64,000 bases of DNA, from positions 80,173,501 through 80,237,500 of the forward strand of contig CM042021.1 in assembly GCA_023525975.1 (NCBI GenBank). Direction: 5' to 3'. Under the pieces are notes generated by a model. That model saw only the letters and a program-made list of their open reading frames with translations, was not told the origin of the DNA and made no database searches. Shown here piece after piece: positions 1-9,480 of this stretch (the first letter of the stretch is position 1; every line of letters begins with the position of its first letter). Origin of the DNA: Smallanthus sonchifolius (lineage: Eukaryota; Streptophyta; Magnoliopsida; Asterales; Asteraceae). The translations under genes were made by a program, and so were the position numbers.

Positions 1-1077
1 TATTATCTTTACATTTCCTGTTATATTTTGGTTTGATGTTACTGATCCTGTTTGCTGTGGTTAGTCTTGATTAGATATTGGAATTTTGGAACTGCTTGGA
101 ACATCATTTTTGTGGGTAGGCATTTTGCGTTTGACCGAGATCGACACGAGGGAAGTTTCAGTTCTCCCTTCACACTCCATTGCATTCCATTTTGCTTTGC
201 ATTTTTTTTGTATACATTGAGGGCAATGTATGTTTCTAAGTGTGGGGTTGGGTGTTTATTCTTTGCTTTACATTATTTTTTTGTTGTATATTGAGGGCAA
301 TGTACGATTCTAAATGTAGGGTGGGAATGTATTCGTGCGATGTTTATCCTTTTACCATATTATCTATTCATTTTTTGCAAAATCTCCCTTTATATATTTT
401 ATTGGCATTAAATCAATTTTATAAAAATTGAAAAACACAAAATTAGAATAAAAAATTAATCGTTTAGCATTCACATTTTTGTATATATTAGAGGTTTGAT
501 TTTTCGAAAGCAATTGAGATAGAAATTCCATTGAGTCAAACCCAATTTTTTGTGATAATCATGAGTTTTTAGTGGGCTAAACGAATTAATTGCATGTAAC
601 CTTTTGCTTATACCCATCCCTTTTCGTTTCCGTGAGTTTATTTTTTGTGCCTTTATAGCTTTAGATATTGTTTGCTCTCGTTTTTGCGGATTTGAGTGTG
701 CCGGATGTTTCATGCTTATTAGAACTTGCTTTTAGTATACATTTCAAAATCATGAACATAAATATTGCATAAAAATGATTGAGGCATTAGGATAAACCAC
801 TTTGTGAGACTTTTATCTTTGTTTTCCCTCACCTGAACACATCCACTAGTTAGCCGCGTTGAGCCTATCACGTGTTTTCTTTTATTACCCACATTACACC
901 ATCATTAAACCTATATTAGCCTTTTATTTTCATTTTCACCCGTGACAGAAATCCGGTTGGCTATTGTTAATTTTATAGCTTTTATTTTGTTGTAATCTTC
1001 AAATTCTTGAGAAGTTTTTAGCTAAGGAAAGATGCATATTGACTTAGTTCCCTTCAAAAGAAAAGAAATAGTGTAAA

Positions 1078-1099
1078 TATATATATATATATATATATC
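1078..1099. repeat. (AT)n microsatellite
   Basis: An uninterrupted AT dinucleotide run of about 22 bases in the J internal region. It is likely polymorphic between individuals. Confidence 0.9.
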
Positions 1100-1710
1100 A
1101 CCAAAATTAGGTGAATTAAAGCCGATTAGAGCAATTTTGTGAGCAAAGATGGAAAGAATTCGGTTGTTAGCTCTTATCTATACGGAAATATTAGTTAGTT
1201 TATTTTTCATATTAGAAGTTGTTTTAGTTTCTGAGTTAGCATAGCCGCCGGGTTTTTAGCCATTTAGCCATTTTTAAATCCCAAATCCCTACCCTTAACC
1301 ATTTCCAAGTTACAACCCATTTAAATTTCTCTTGATTTATGCTTTGTTTCATGTTAGTTGGTAGAGATTTGATCTTTCAGCTAGCTTATGATTTATGCAT
1401 GATTCTTTATCTTGGCATTTGAGTGTTCTATACATACACCATTACTTGTATGATCATATATATATCCGAGTGTGTGTGAACATTGTGAGAGCATTAAGTT
1501 ACATGCCAATAATTTCCTAGGCATATTCATTTACTCATTCGGTTGTTACTTCATTGGGCTCCTTGGGTTTCATTTAGTCAATTTTGCATTTCTTGAAAAG
1601 CTTGTCAAACCTTTATATGTTTATTAACACTTACGGTTTTCCAAATTGATCCATAGTGCCATTGGAAGTTTTGTTTTATTTTGATTTCTTGCTTGAGGAC
1701 AAGCAATGTT

Positions 1711-1726
1711 CAAGTTTGGGGTTGTT
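1711..1726 (+). other. Polypurine tract of element J
   Basis: CAAGTTTGGGGTTGTT sits immediately before the LTR start TGATG. The G-run in this position is where plus-strand DNA synthesis is primed in gypsy elements. Its T content makes it a weak tract by eye; position is the main evidence. Confidence 0.5.
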
Positions 1727-1988
1727 TGATGTGTTAGGATTTACACATCTTTTTTGCACAAAACTTTGCTCATTTAACGATCAATTCTTGGTTATATTCA
1801 ACGTTTAGACACTTATTTACTTCATTTCCTGTTTTGTAGGTTTTTGTGAAGCTTGGTGAACAAACAAGAGGATTCCAGGATAAAAAAAATTGAAGTTTTA
1901 GGGTTTCTGTGATGGAGGCACGGTCGCGTCCACATCTTGCACGACCTCGCCAAGCCAAAATTCAAGGCACAATCGTGCCTTGACTCCC

Positions 1989-2160
1989 CACGGTCGCGTG
2001 TCACCTCGTGAGTCTGAACAGCCGTACTTCCTCGATCAGTGGGACCCAATGGAAGCTCCGGATCGGTCAACCCTCTATCACACGGTCGTGTTAAGACCTA
2101 GACACGACCAAGTCTTTGTACCTGGCACGGTCGTGCCTTCTCACCTAGCACGGTCGTGCC
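1989..2160 (+). repeat. CACGGTCGTG dyad array in J LTR
   Basis: Several imperfect palindromes on a CACG-G-T-CGTG theme lie here: CACGGTCGCGTG (1989-2000), CACGGTCGTG near 2082, GGCACGGTCGTGCC (2124-2137) and GCACGGTCGTGCC (2148-2160). The array ends 11 bases before a TATTTAAA box (2171-2178), so it sits in the promoter-proximal part of U3. The function is not known. Confidence 0.75.
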
Positions 2161-2170
2161 TCCCCTTTTC

Positions 2171-2178
2171 TATTTAAA
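2171..2178 (+). promoter_or_regulatory. Putative TATA box of J LTR
   Basis: TATTTAAA follows the dyad array and a pyrimidine run (TCCCCTTTTC). The position within the LTR and the base composition fit a core promoter. It is predicted from sequence only. Confidence 0.45.
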
Positions 2179-3357
2179 CAGAACTTAAACTCTCATTCAG
2201 ATATCGAGCAACCAGGGAGAAAAACCCACTGTTCCAGCTCGTATCATCCTTGTTCCAGCCACATTTCAAGCTTCTTGGAGAGGATACAACATCAAGAGGA
2301 TCACCATACATCAACAACAACATCTAGGCTTGGAGGAGTGGTTTGATTCTTGTTTTCATATCATGTTTCTTACTATTTTTCCCTGTTTATTTGTAATTTT
2401 TGTGCTCATGATGAGCTAAAACTCTTGTCACTTTGGTTTAGATGAAGTTTAGAAACATTTGACAACATTCATGGATTATTGGCAATTATTGTATTAATGT
2501 TATGACAACCGTATGATTATTCTTCGATGAAATTATTTATTCAAGTATTTTGAGTTCTTTACAAGACTTGTATTTATGTATGCCATATTCTGTTGGAAAA
2601 CTTGTGGTTTATGCTTATATTCATGGATTTGTGTATGTATTTATACTAGTTTATGGCATTTGACTAGGAATGGTGAATGAAGTCTTGTTTATGAATCATT
2701 ATATTTGTATGTGTATCCTTATGCTTATGTTTGGAAAGACAAAGTGTTTGTTATGATGTTTCGTACTTAGTTTTATGTTTATCTAGGAATTGTTGACACA
2801 TTCTCTTAATTTATATAACCTTTATATGAACATTGTATGTTGAAGAAATGCATATTGTTGTCTAATTTAATCAACTTGAGGTGGGTAGTGTGTTGTTCAT
2901 ATTATCTTTCCAACTAGTTGTTGGATTAGTGTACCTTAATCGGAAGATAGTTCAATCTTTATAAACATTGACATGATTGTTAAACACATGAGCTTCATTG
3001 TATGACTTTAGGTGGTTGGTTTGTGTAATTCATGCTAGCTTTTCGAATGGTCATTTGATTAGATATCTTTGACGAGAATTTAGTCAATTTATGTTTCGTG
3101 TATTTGCCATGTTTCTATTAGTGTATTGAATGTATTCTAGATGGATTCCACATCGAAGTGATATTTTCTCATTGATTGTTTGACTTGTGATCTTAGCTTA
3201 GTTTATATATTTGCATGCTAGTTAATTAAAACAAACTCTTCAAAATATCTTTGTACCATCACTTGATTGAATCTTAGTTTCGGTCTATTATTGCTTCCCA
3301 CCATGTTAGGACATGTTTTGTAACTGTTGATAAAATTCTGTATAAGTTCACAGAGAG

Positions 3358-3445
3358 GCGAACTTAACAAGTTCGCCTAAGAATCTTTAGGAGCGAACTT
3401 GTTAAGTTCGCCTAGCCTATTAGAGGCGAACTTAATAAGTTCGCC
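3358..3445 (+). repeat. GCGAACTT/AAGTTCGC dyad array in A LTR
   Basis: Three 19-bp inverted repeats with 8-bp arms and 3-nt centres (AAC, GTT, AAT) have starts about 34-35 bp apart. They end about 40 bp upstream of TATAAATA. The arm sequence differs from that of the B/D/F dyads only at compensated positions. Confidence 0.92.
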
Positions 3446-3483
3446 TAAGCATCTTTGAGGCGAACTTAAGTAGGTTTCTGTCT

Positions 3484-3491
3484 ATAAATAG
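3484..3491 (+). promoter_or_regulatory. TATA box of element A
   Basis: TATAAATA lies in the 5' LTR; the 3' LTR has TATATATA at the same place (11567-11574). It is immediately downstream of the dyad array, which places the array in U3. Confidence 0.7.
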
Positions 3492-3735
3492 ATGTTTACA
3501 GATTCAAAAGAGAAGAACGAGAGCAGTAGAGCAGCGTTGAACAGAAGTGAACGAATTGTCTGATTGAGTATGTAAACTCTATGATTGTTGGAATACAAGC
3601 TTGAATGTTATTTACGTGATTGTTTCTATTGTCTTTTGTGTATACAATTGTTGATTCGGTTGGATTCCACACTCCGCGTTAACAATACGTCTTATCACGA
3701 GAATGATCCGTAGAAGAGCCATGTGGACCTACAAG

Positions 3736-3747
3736 TGGTATCAGAGC
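3736..3747 (+). other. Primer-binding site of element A
   Basis: TGGTATCAGAGC, complementary to the 3' end of plant initiator-Met tRNA, lies two bases (AG) after the LTR end. This is the standard minus-strand primer site of plant copia elements. Confidence 0.95.
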
Positions 3748-4350
3748 TTATGCTCGTGAGTCTTGGTGATTTGAGAAGGTTTTGAATGCAAATTGACAAA
3801 AATTTATCATCTTTAAAAAATTTCATTTCGATGGAGTTTTCAAGTTCTTGAAGATTATTTTGCTGCTGATTTGGTGATTTTGAAGTGGATTTTGAGAAAA
3901 TTCATCCGATAAAAGTGTTATAATTGATAAAATACATAATCTTACGGTTCAATTTTGTCTAATTCCTTCAAATCAGTGAGATATGAATATTTTTGGTAAA
4001 TTTTTGTTCGTGTTTTTGGGTTGAAGCTGTTCTTGATTTTGATTCTGTTGAAGCAAGCGAACTTGTTGAATCTGTGTGCAGGCGAACTTACCCAATTCAG
4101 GCGAACTTAATTTTCTAGGCGAACCTACTAAATTTTCTGGATTTTTTTATTTAAGCGAACTTATTAAGTTCGCTTGATATCAAATTCGCTTGGGGTCAAG
4201 TTCGCTTGGTGAAGTTCAGGCGAACTAATTAGGTTCGCTCATGCAGTATCAGGCGAATTTAGCTAGTGTTCTTAAAAAATATAATAAATAAAAAATAATA
4301 ATAATAAATAAAAAAAATAAATAAATAAATAAAAAAATAAAAAAAAGTAT

Positions 4351-4468
4351 TTTGGCGGGAATTTTTTTCTTGTTCAAATTTAAAAGGAAAGCTTATATGG
4401 TTGGTTTATATCATTTTTGAAATTTTGAATTTTTTTAAATTTTTAAAAAAGAGTATTTTGGCGGGAAA
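4351..4468 (+). promoter_or_regulatory. Two E2F-consensus sites in A leader
   Basis: TTTGGCGGGAA at 4351-4361 and TTTGGCGGGAAA at 4457-4468 sit in a duplicated context (AGTATTTTGGCGGGAA) between the primer site and the gag ATG. TTTGGCGGGAAA is the textbook E2F/DP consensus bound by cell-cycle factors in plants and animals. Seen: two exact cores in an otherwise AT-rich leader. Inferred: possible S-phase-linked transcription. Binding is untested, and duplication of one chance site is an alternative. Confidence 0.55.
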
Positions 4469-5112
4469 TTTTTTTCGGATATTTTCGCAAAAAAATCAAA
4501 ATGTCAATTTCATGTGATGATAATAAGATTGAAATTATGCCACCGAAGCTTTTGTGCATATCAGATTACAGTAGCTGGAAAGTCCGGTTCGAACATTTCT
4601 TATTAGAAACTGATGAAAATTTTTGGAGACCAATTACAGAACGATATTTGCATCCTACGTTTGACTTTCTGGAATTTTGTGATGTTCCTAAACTAGTGAC
4701 AGCTCTTACTAAAGTAGAAAAGCAGAAGTTTGATCGAGAGATGAAAACGTGTGTAACTTTAACGATGTCTTTACCAAAAGAAATCATTCATAGTCTCGGG
4801 AAGTGTCCAACTTCAAGAGATCTATGGGAAGCATTGAAAAAAAAGGGTGAAGCAACTTCTCAAGCGTTTGTGGTCTTGATCAACGAAGTATTAGAGAAGC
4901 AGGGTGATTCTCAAAATGATTTTTCTGCAGATTTAACTGATAGTGAGAGTATTCGTTCTGGTGAAAGTACTCAATCTACAAAGAATGATGTGATGACTGA
5001 AGAAAGTTTTTAGACAGTTGAAGATGATCTGAGTGAATTAGAAACTGATGCAGAGCCTGTCATTGTTGATCAAAAGGTTGAAGCTGATGATAACGTTTTC
5101 ATGGCTCCTGGT

Positions 5113-5556
5113 TGTAGGTCCCGAGAGCCTCGTCGCGCAGCAGATATACACGGACCTGTTCTGTGATTTGTGTGGGAACCAAGAAACGAGACAGAGAAAA
5201 CACGAACAAAGACAAAATACAATGAAACGACACGTAATCCATAACATAGAAGTCATCTCGTATTACAGACTACATAGCGAAGGAGCACATATCTCTCATC
5301 TAAGCTCACGGTCCATGGGTCGGGAGAGCTCTTCCCGACCCGAACACCTCTCAACCTTGTTCCAGAAGTTCCACCTACAAATGAAGACAAGTCTTCTATT
5401 TATAGGCGAAGGAACATTACCTGCGTACTTACTAAGTACGCTGTACGCAGGACCAAACTGGTGTGCGGGCTAAGTACTCAGGAACACCCTTCTACGTACT
5501 AGCCACGTACACCGATACATAGAATTTAATATATAGTTACAAAACATGCTTCTACA
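5113..5556 (-). repeat. 3' LTR of element B (dyad array deleted)
   Basis: Read on the + strand it runs TGTAGGTCCC to GCTTCTACA. It matches 7445-7979 throughout, except that three and a half of four GCGTACTT/AAGTACGC dyads are missing around 5420-5460, leaving a partial palindrome. Confidence 0.92.
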
Positions 5557-6519
5557 AACTCCCTCTGAACTATAGCATCAAATTCTATGTATCACTAATA
5601 CAGATAATCATCAGTTTACAAAGAATGTCCTAACAGACTCCCTCTAAACTAATGACATCACGTGTCTTCTGGCGAGACTTGATCTTCTGGCATTCCACTT
5701 GAGATCTTCAAATCTTCAAACTTCAGTCTTCAGTTGCCGAGTGATGACAAACCCGACTCCCTCAAAACTGTAGCTTTCATTGTAGACCAAAACAAATGCT
5801 TCAATAAGAACCAACTAACCCAACACAACTCATTGTAGTTCATCCTCTCAGCAGTAGCAACCTCCACCCTGACTTAGGACTCTGAGTCTGACAATGTCTT
5901 CCTAACCAGGTAACAATAGTAGACTAAGACAACTCCAAATCAGCTGGCATATGATAGAGAGTTTGAGTTTCCAATAACCTGCATCAAACTAATCAGCTCC
6001 TATAGGAATTCCAGTAAGATAAACTTAAGTCTTCAACCAGATGTGTCCAACTCTATCCTGTATCTTCACGAGTCAACCAAATTCCCGAAGATGTTCATTT
6101 CCAATATCCCCTTTCAGTTTAAGCTCCATCTGACTAGACCAGAAACAAGGGTATGTTTCTTATCCCATCGGCCAATGATAAAAGGTTCCATCTTCAACTA
6201 ATGATCCAACGAATATCCAGCTTCATCTTGAAGACACACGATAGAATCAAACACGAAAAATATAGTTTACACGAGAAATCACGGTTGAGATCCATGTTAC
6301 GTCAAAGAGGTATATATATAGGAAGTACCAACGGCTTTTCCACCACCTCTTTAATGTCTCATGAATACTAGATTTTATCCCCCTCATTTCTCTGTAAACT
6401 ATGACCAGCTTCATCACCACTTCACTCAAATCCTCAGAAAGCACAACTAGCCAAGTCCAGGATTTTATTCTTTTATTCCTTTGCAAAGATCCAAAACAGC
6501 AAATCCTTGGGTTCAAGTT

Positions 6520-6763
6520 GTTCCAGTATTCATCCCCTATTAAAGAAGTATCCCGGATACTCGTAGCCTACATATTCAGGTTTGAATACCTAAACAAGAT
6601 GATTCTCTTTCCAAAAGACCCAAAGCAGCAACATCTTCACAAATAGAACGAGACCTTTAGCCGATGATGACCCAATTGCTCCCATTAGTTCAGCATTCAT
6701 ACCCTATTAACTAAGTATCCCGGATACTCGTAGCCTACATTTTCAGGTATGGACCCTTAAACA
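6520..6763 (-). repeat. Internal duplication in element B
   Basis: A degenerate tandem duplication with a period near 170 bp. The best conserved word, TATCCCGGATACTCGTAGCC, occurs near 6549 and again near 6716, each preceded by a 'cattcat.ccctatta' phrase. No coding sense was seen. Confidence 0.75.
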
Positions 6764-6926
6764 ATGTATGACAACTGGTATCATCCAACAAAAATCTCGT
6801 TCGTGTTTCGCCAAGCCACATCGTATACAAATTCTGTCCGGAAAAACCAAAATTACTATCTTCTCAAAAAATGTCCCGAAACACGCGTACAAATGATCCG
6901 TAAAAATTTTGGCCAAGAAAAGTTCA

Positions 6927-7180
6927 TGCGTACTTAGTAAATACACACATAAAGGGTGCTCATGCGTATTTAGTAAATACGCAAAGCCAAGTGCTCATGC
7001 GTATTTGATAAGTTCGCAAAGCCAAAATGCCCATGCGTACATGCTAAGTACGCAGAGGAAATACTCATGCGTACTACTTAACAAGTACGCATGACAACTT
7101 CTCTTGCGTACTTAGTAAGTACGCATGGCAAAACCCATGCGTACTTAGTAAGTACGCAGAAAAGCTGAATTTGCGTACTT
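6927..7180 (-). repeat. Dyad cluster in B interior next to primer site
   Basis: About seven inverted repeats of the GCGTACTT-n3-AAGTACGC type lie here, with arm variants. GCGTATTT-AGT-AAATACGC (6964-6982) changes both arms together. The cluster is in the transcribed leader, 3' of the primer site in element sense, so it could also form RNA hairpins. The same motif is in this element's LTR. Confidence 0.88.
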
Positions 7181-7430
7181 ATCAAAAAGTAACGGCGTTC
7201 TTGACGGATTTTGAGGAGAATGCTCGAAAAGTGATGGATCTGAGAAATTGATGCTTCCAAAAGCTTAGAAATTATCATCTAACAAACCCTTAGCCTTCCA
7301 AACACCAAATGAAGTGATAACAAACTCAGATTTGAGGATTTTTGCAAGAAAAAGTAGCGACTTTTATATCTCAGATCTGCTCAAAAAACCCTAAAACCAG
7401 AAACTGGAACACAAATTAACGAACACCGAT

Positions 7431-7442
7431 GCTCTGATACCA
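7431..7442 (-). other. Primer-binding site of element B
   Basis: GCTCTGATACCA on the + strand is the complement of TGGTATCAGAGC. It lies two bases from the LTR edge at 7445 and fixes B's orientation as minus. Confidence 0.95.
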
Positions 7443-7444
7443 CT

Positions 7445-7979
7445 TGTAGGTCCCGGGAGCCTCGTCGCGCAGCGGATATACACGGACCTGTTCTGTGATT
7501 TGTGTGGGAACCAAGAAACGAGACAGAGAAAACACGAACAAAGACAAAAGACAATGAAACGACATGTAATCCATAACATAGAAGTCATCCCGTATTACAG
7601 ACTACCTACCAAAGGAGCACACATCTCTCATCTAAGCTCACGGTCCAGGGTTCGGGAGAGCTCTTCCCGACCCGGACACCTCTCAACCTTGTTCCAGAAG
7701 TTCCACCTACAAATGAAGACAAGTCTTCTATTTATAGGCGAAGGAACATTACCTGCGTACTTGACAAGTACACAAGGCAAAAGCCTTGCGTACTTACTAA
7801 GTACGCATGGTTTGGTCATGCGTACTTGATAAGTACGCAAAGTAAAACCCTTGCGTACTTACTAAGTACGCAGGACCAAATTGGTGCGCGGGCTAAGTAC
7901 TCAGGAACACCCTCCTACGTACTAGCCACGTACACCGATACATAGAATTTAATCTATAGTTACAAAACATGATTCTACA
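7445..7979 (-). repeat. 5' LTR of element B
   Basis: It holds four dyads GCGTACTT-n3-AAGTACGC (7755-7773, 7788-7806, 7820-7838, 7853-7871; period 32-33 bp). The first has one arm mutated. In element sense they lie just upstream of TATAAATA (TATTTATA on the + strand, 7729-7736). Confidence 0.93.
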
Positions 7980-9403
7980 CTGGTGCATCTTATTCAGAAG
8001 TAAAAGCTGAGGTAGTTTCTAACTCTGAAATGTTTTGTTCTAACTGTGTTTCAGTAAAGGATAAAATGATGAGGGTTATGGATGACAACGTAAACCTCAT
8101 TTGTGATATGATATCCATACACACGGTAAACCAGAAATTAAAAAATAATGAGAATGTGTGTATTGAGAGAATAGAATCACTAAAGAGGGATATAAGTTCT
8201 TTGACTTTGAAGATCAAAGAGCAGGCATATCATCTGGATATGTCCTTTGCAGAAATTGAGAAAAGAAATAATGATCTTGTTGAGAAAGATAAGGAACTAG
8301 CTGAATCAAAAGCAGAGGTGATCAGATTACACAGAAATTTAGAAAGCTTTGGAAATTCATCATTCTTATTAGAACATTATCATAATAATACTAAAGAGGG
8401 GAAAGGAACTAGTGGTATTGGTTATGTTCCTCCACCATTCAACAGAAATTATTCTGTTACACCTGATATTATAAAAGATGAGGATTTAGATCCTAATACT
8501 GTGTTGAAAGTGAATCCAGTCACATGTGAAGCTATGGTGTATTCTGATGAGAGTGATGATGAATATTTTGATGAAGCTAAGGTAGAGGGGATACCGAAAG
8601 AGGTTAAGAAAGAAGACTTAAAGGTTGATTCTAATTCATCTGGAAATTATACATTTGGAAGTCCTTCAAATTCAAGGAGAGTTCCATATGTCAGAGATTA
8701 TAAAGACATGCGTACATTCTTTCATTGTAATGAGATGGGACACAGTGTGGTGACCTGTCCTTACAAAAATAAAGGGAAGAAGCATGTAGTTCCTGAGAAA
8801 AAAGTTTGTTTAGTCTCATACTCCAAAAGAAGTTCATGTAGGAGAATCTTCTTCATGTTCATCTTATCGTGTGAAGATTCCTTATATGAGAGAATATAGT
8901 GAGAAGAGATCTTGTTTTTATTGTGTTCGTGTGGGTCACATTCGGATTGCTTGTCCTCACAACGCCAAATGTAACCGACATGTTACTCCAGAACAGGTAA
9001 GAACTCCTGGTAAGCCTTATGTTAACCCAAATGTGGTTAAACCTCGTGATACACCAAAGGGTAATTCAAAATCTGAGGTTAGGCTTTCTAGACCTCAAAG
9101 ACGGAGGAGAAACAGAAGATTGAGAAAATTTTAGAACAACAAGAGTTTTCACAATCTAAACATTTTTCAAATGAAAATTTTTGTTCAAACACTTCACATT
9201 TTAAGCAAAATGAACTTAATGACCAGAAGTATGTTTGGAAATCTAAAGTTTCTGTTTCTGACTCGTCGGAACAATCTCCAAAAATCAATGAGAGATTTGA
9301 TTGTGAATGGAGTGAGGTTTATTATTTTGATACAGATGGACGACCCATGACTACCATGGCTTGGGTCCCAATTTCAAATTAATGTTTCTTGTTAGTTGTG
9401 CAG

Positions 9404-9480
9404 GATTAACCAAGAGGGACTATTAATACCATTTTGGTTGTTGATAGTGGTGGTTCAAAGCACATGACAGGGAATGACAT
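9404..9480 (+). pseudogene. Protease fragment of element A pol
   Basis: The frame starting right after the putative acceptor (AG at 9402-9403) reads V-V-D-S-G-G-S-K-H-M-T-G-N. This is the copia aspartic protease start with the catalytic D-S-G intact, but the usual Cys after it is Gly. There is an early stop (TAA at 9407-9409), and no further pol homology is seen after about 9480. Integrase, RT and RNase H are gone. Confidence 0.8.

Larger units (their letters stand above)
1..1726 (+). mobile_element. 3' internal noncoding end of a Ty3/gypsy element (J)
   Basis: No coding domain is recognisable; the open frames here are short and low-complexity. The stretch resembles the long untranslated region that Athila/Tat-type gypsy elements carry between pol and the 3' LTR. 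Two copies of a TTGAGGGCAATGTA motif lie near 220-305, each followed by a 'TCTAA.TGT.GGG' tail. The right edge has GAGGACAAGCAATG and then CAAGTTTGGGG, which leads directly into the LTR. Seen: the motifs, the AT-rich composition and the junction. Known: this 'gaggacaa-caat' plus G-run layout is common in plant Athila/Tat elements. Inferred: pol lies left of the window. The exact lineage is not certain. Confidence 0.6.
3304..3733 (+). repeat. 5' LTR of element A
   Basis: It begins TGTTAGGACATG and ends GGACCTACA, and pairs with 11392-11817. It contains three dyads of the form GCGAACTT-n3-AAGTTCGC (3358-3376, 3393-3411, 3427-3445), then a TATAAATA box at 3484-3491. The right half of a further dyad present in the 3' LTR has been lost near 3465-3475. 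Confidence 0.92.
5113..7979 (-). mobile_element. Non-autonomous LTR element B (- strand)
   Basis: LTRs lie at 5113-5556 (3' LTR, 444 bp) and 7445-7979 (5' LTR, 535 bp). The primer site (complement of TGGTATCAGAGC) is at 7431-7442 and a purine tract (on the - strand, 5557-5568) adjoins the 3' LTR. A perfect TSD, CTGGT, lies at 5108-5112 and 7980-7984. The 1.9-kb interior has no gag or pol, only dyad repeats and an internal duplication, so B must have moved using proteins from another element. It is inserted inside gag of element A. The 3' LTR lacks about 90 bp of the dyad array seen in the 5' LTR. Confidence 0.93.
4501..9382 (+). pseudogene. gag: gag of element A, broken and split by B
   Basis: This would encode the structural Gag (capsid plus nucleocapsid) of a copia element. 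The ATG at 4501 opens a capsid-like frame with a W-K-x-x-F-x-x-F motif in the N-terminal domain. It has an in-frame TAG at 5011-5013 and is cut at 5112 by element B. After the TSD it resumes in frame at 7985 with a long coiled-coil-like stretch (about 8030-8370) and an acidic region. Two nucleocapsid knuckles follow: 8717-8758, whose first Cys is replaced by Phe, and 8913-8954, an intact CX2CX4HX4C. Frameshifts lie near 8825-8833 and about 9125-9134. It ends W-V-P-I-S-N-TAA at 9380-9382. It cannot make a full Gag as it stands. Confidence 0.85.

Noticed and set aside
52..431. Short hydrophobic open frames at the left edge
   Set aside because: T-rich noncoding sequence of the gypsy 3' region with the repeated TTGAGGGCAATGTA motif; the Phe/Cys-rich peptides are a composition effect.
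7755..7871. Regularly spaced palindromic repeats resembling a CRISPR array
   Set aside because: The repeats lie in LTRs of a plant retrotransposon, spacers are themselves similar between copies, there are only four units and no cas gene. They are LTR dyads.
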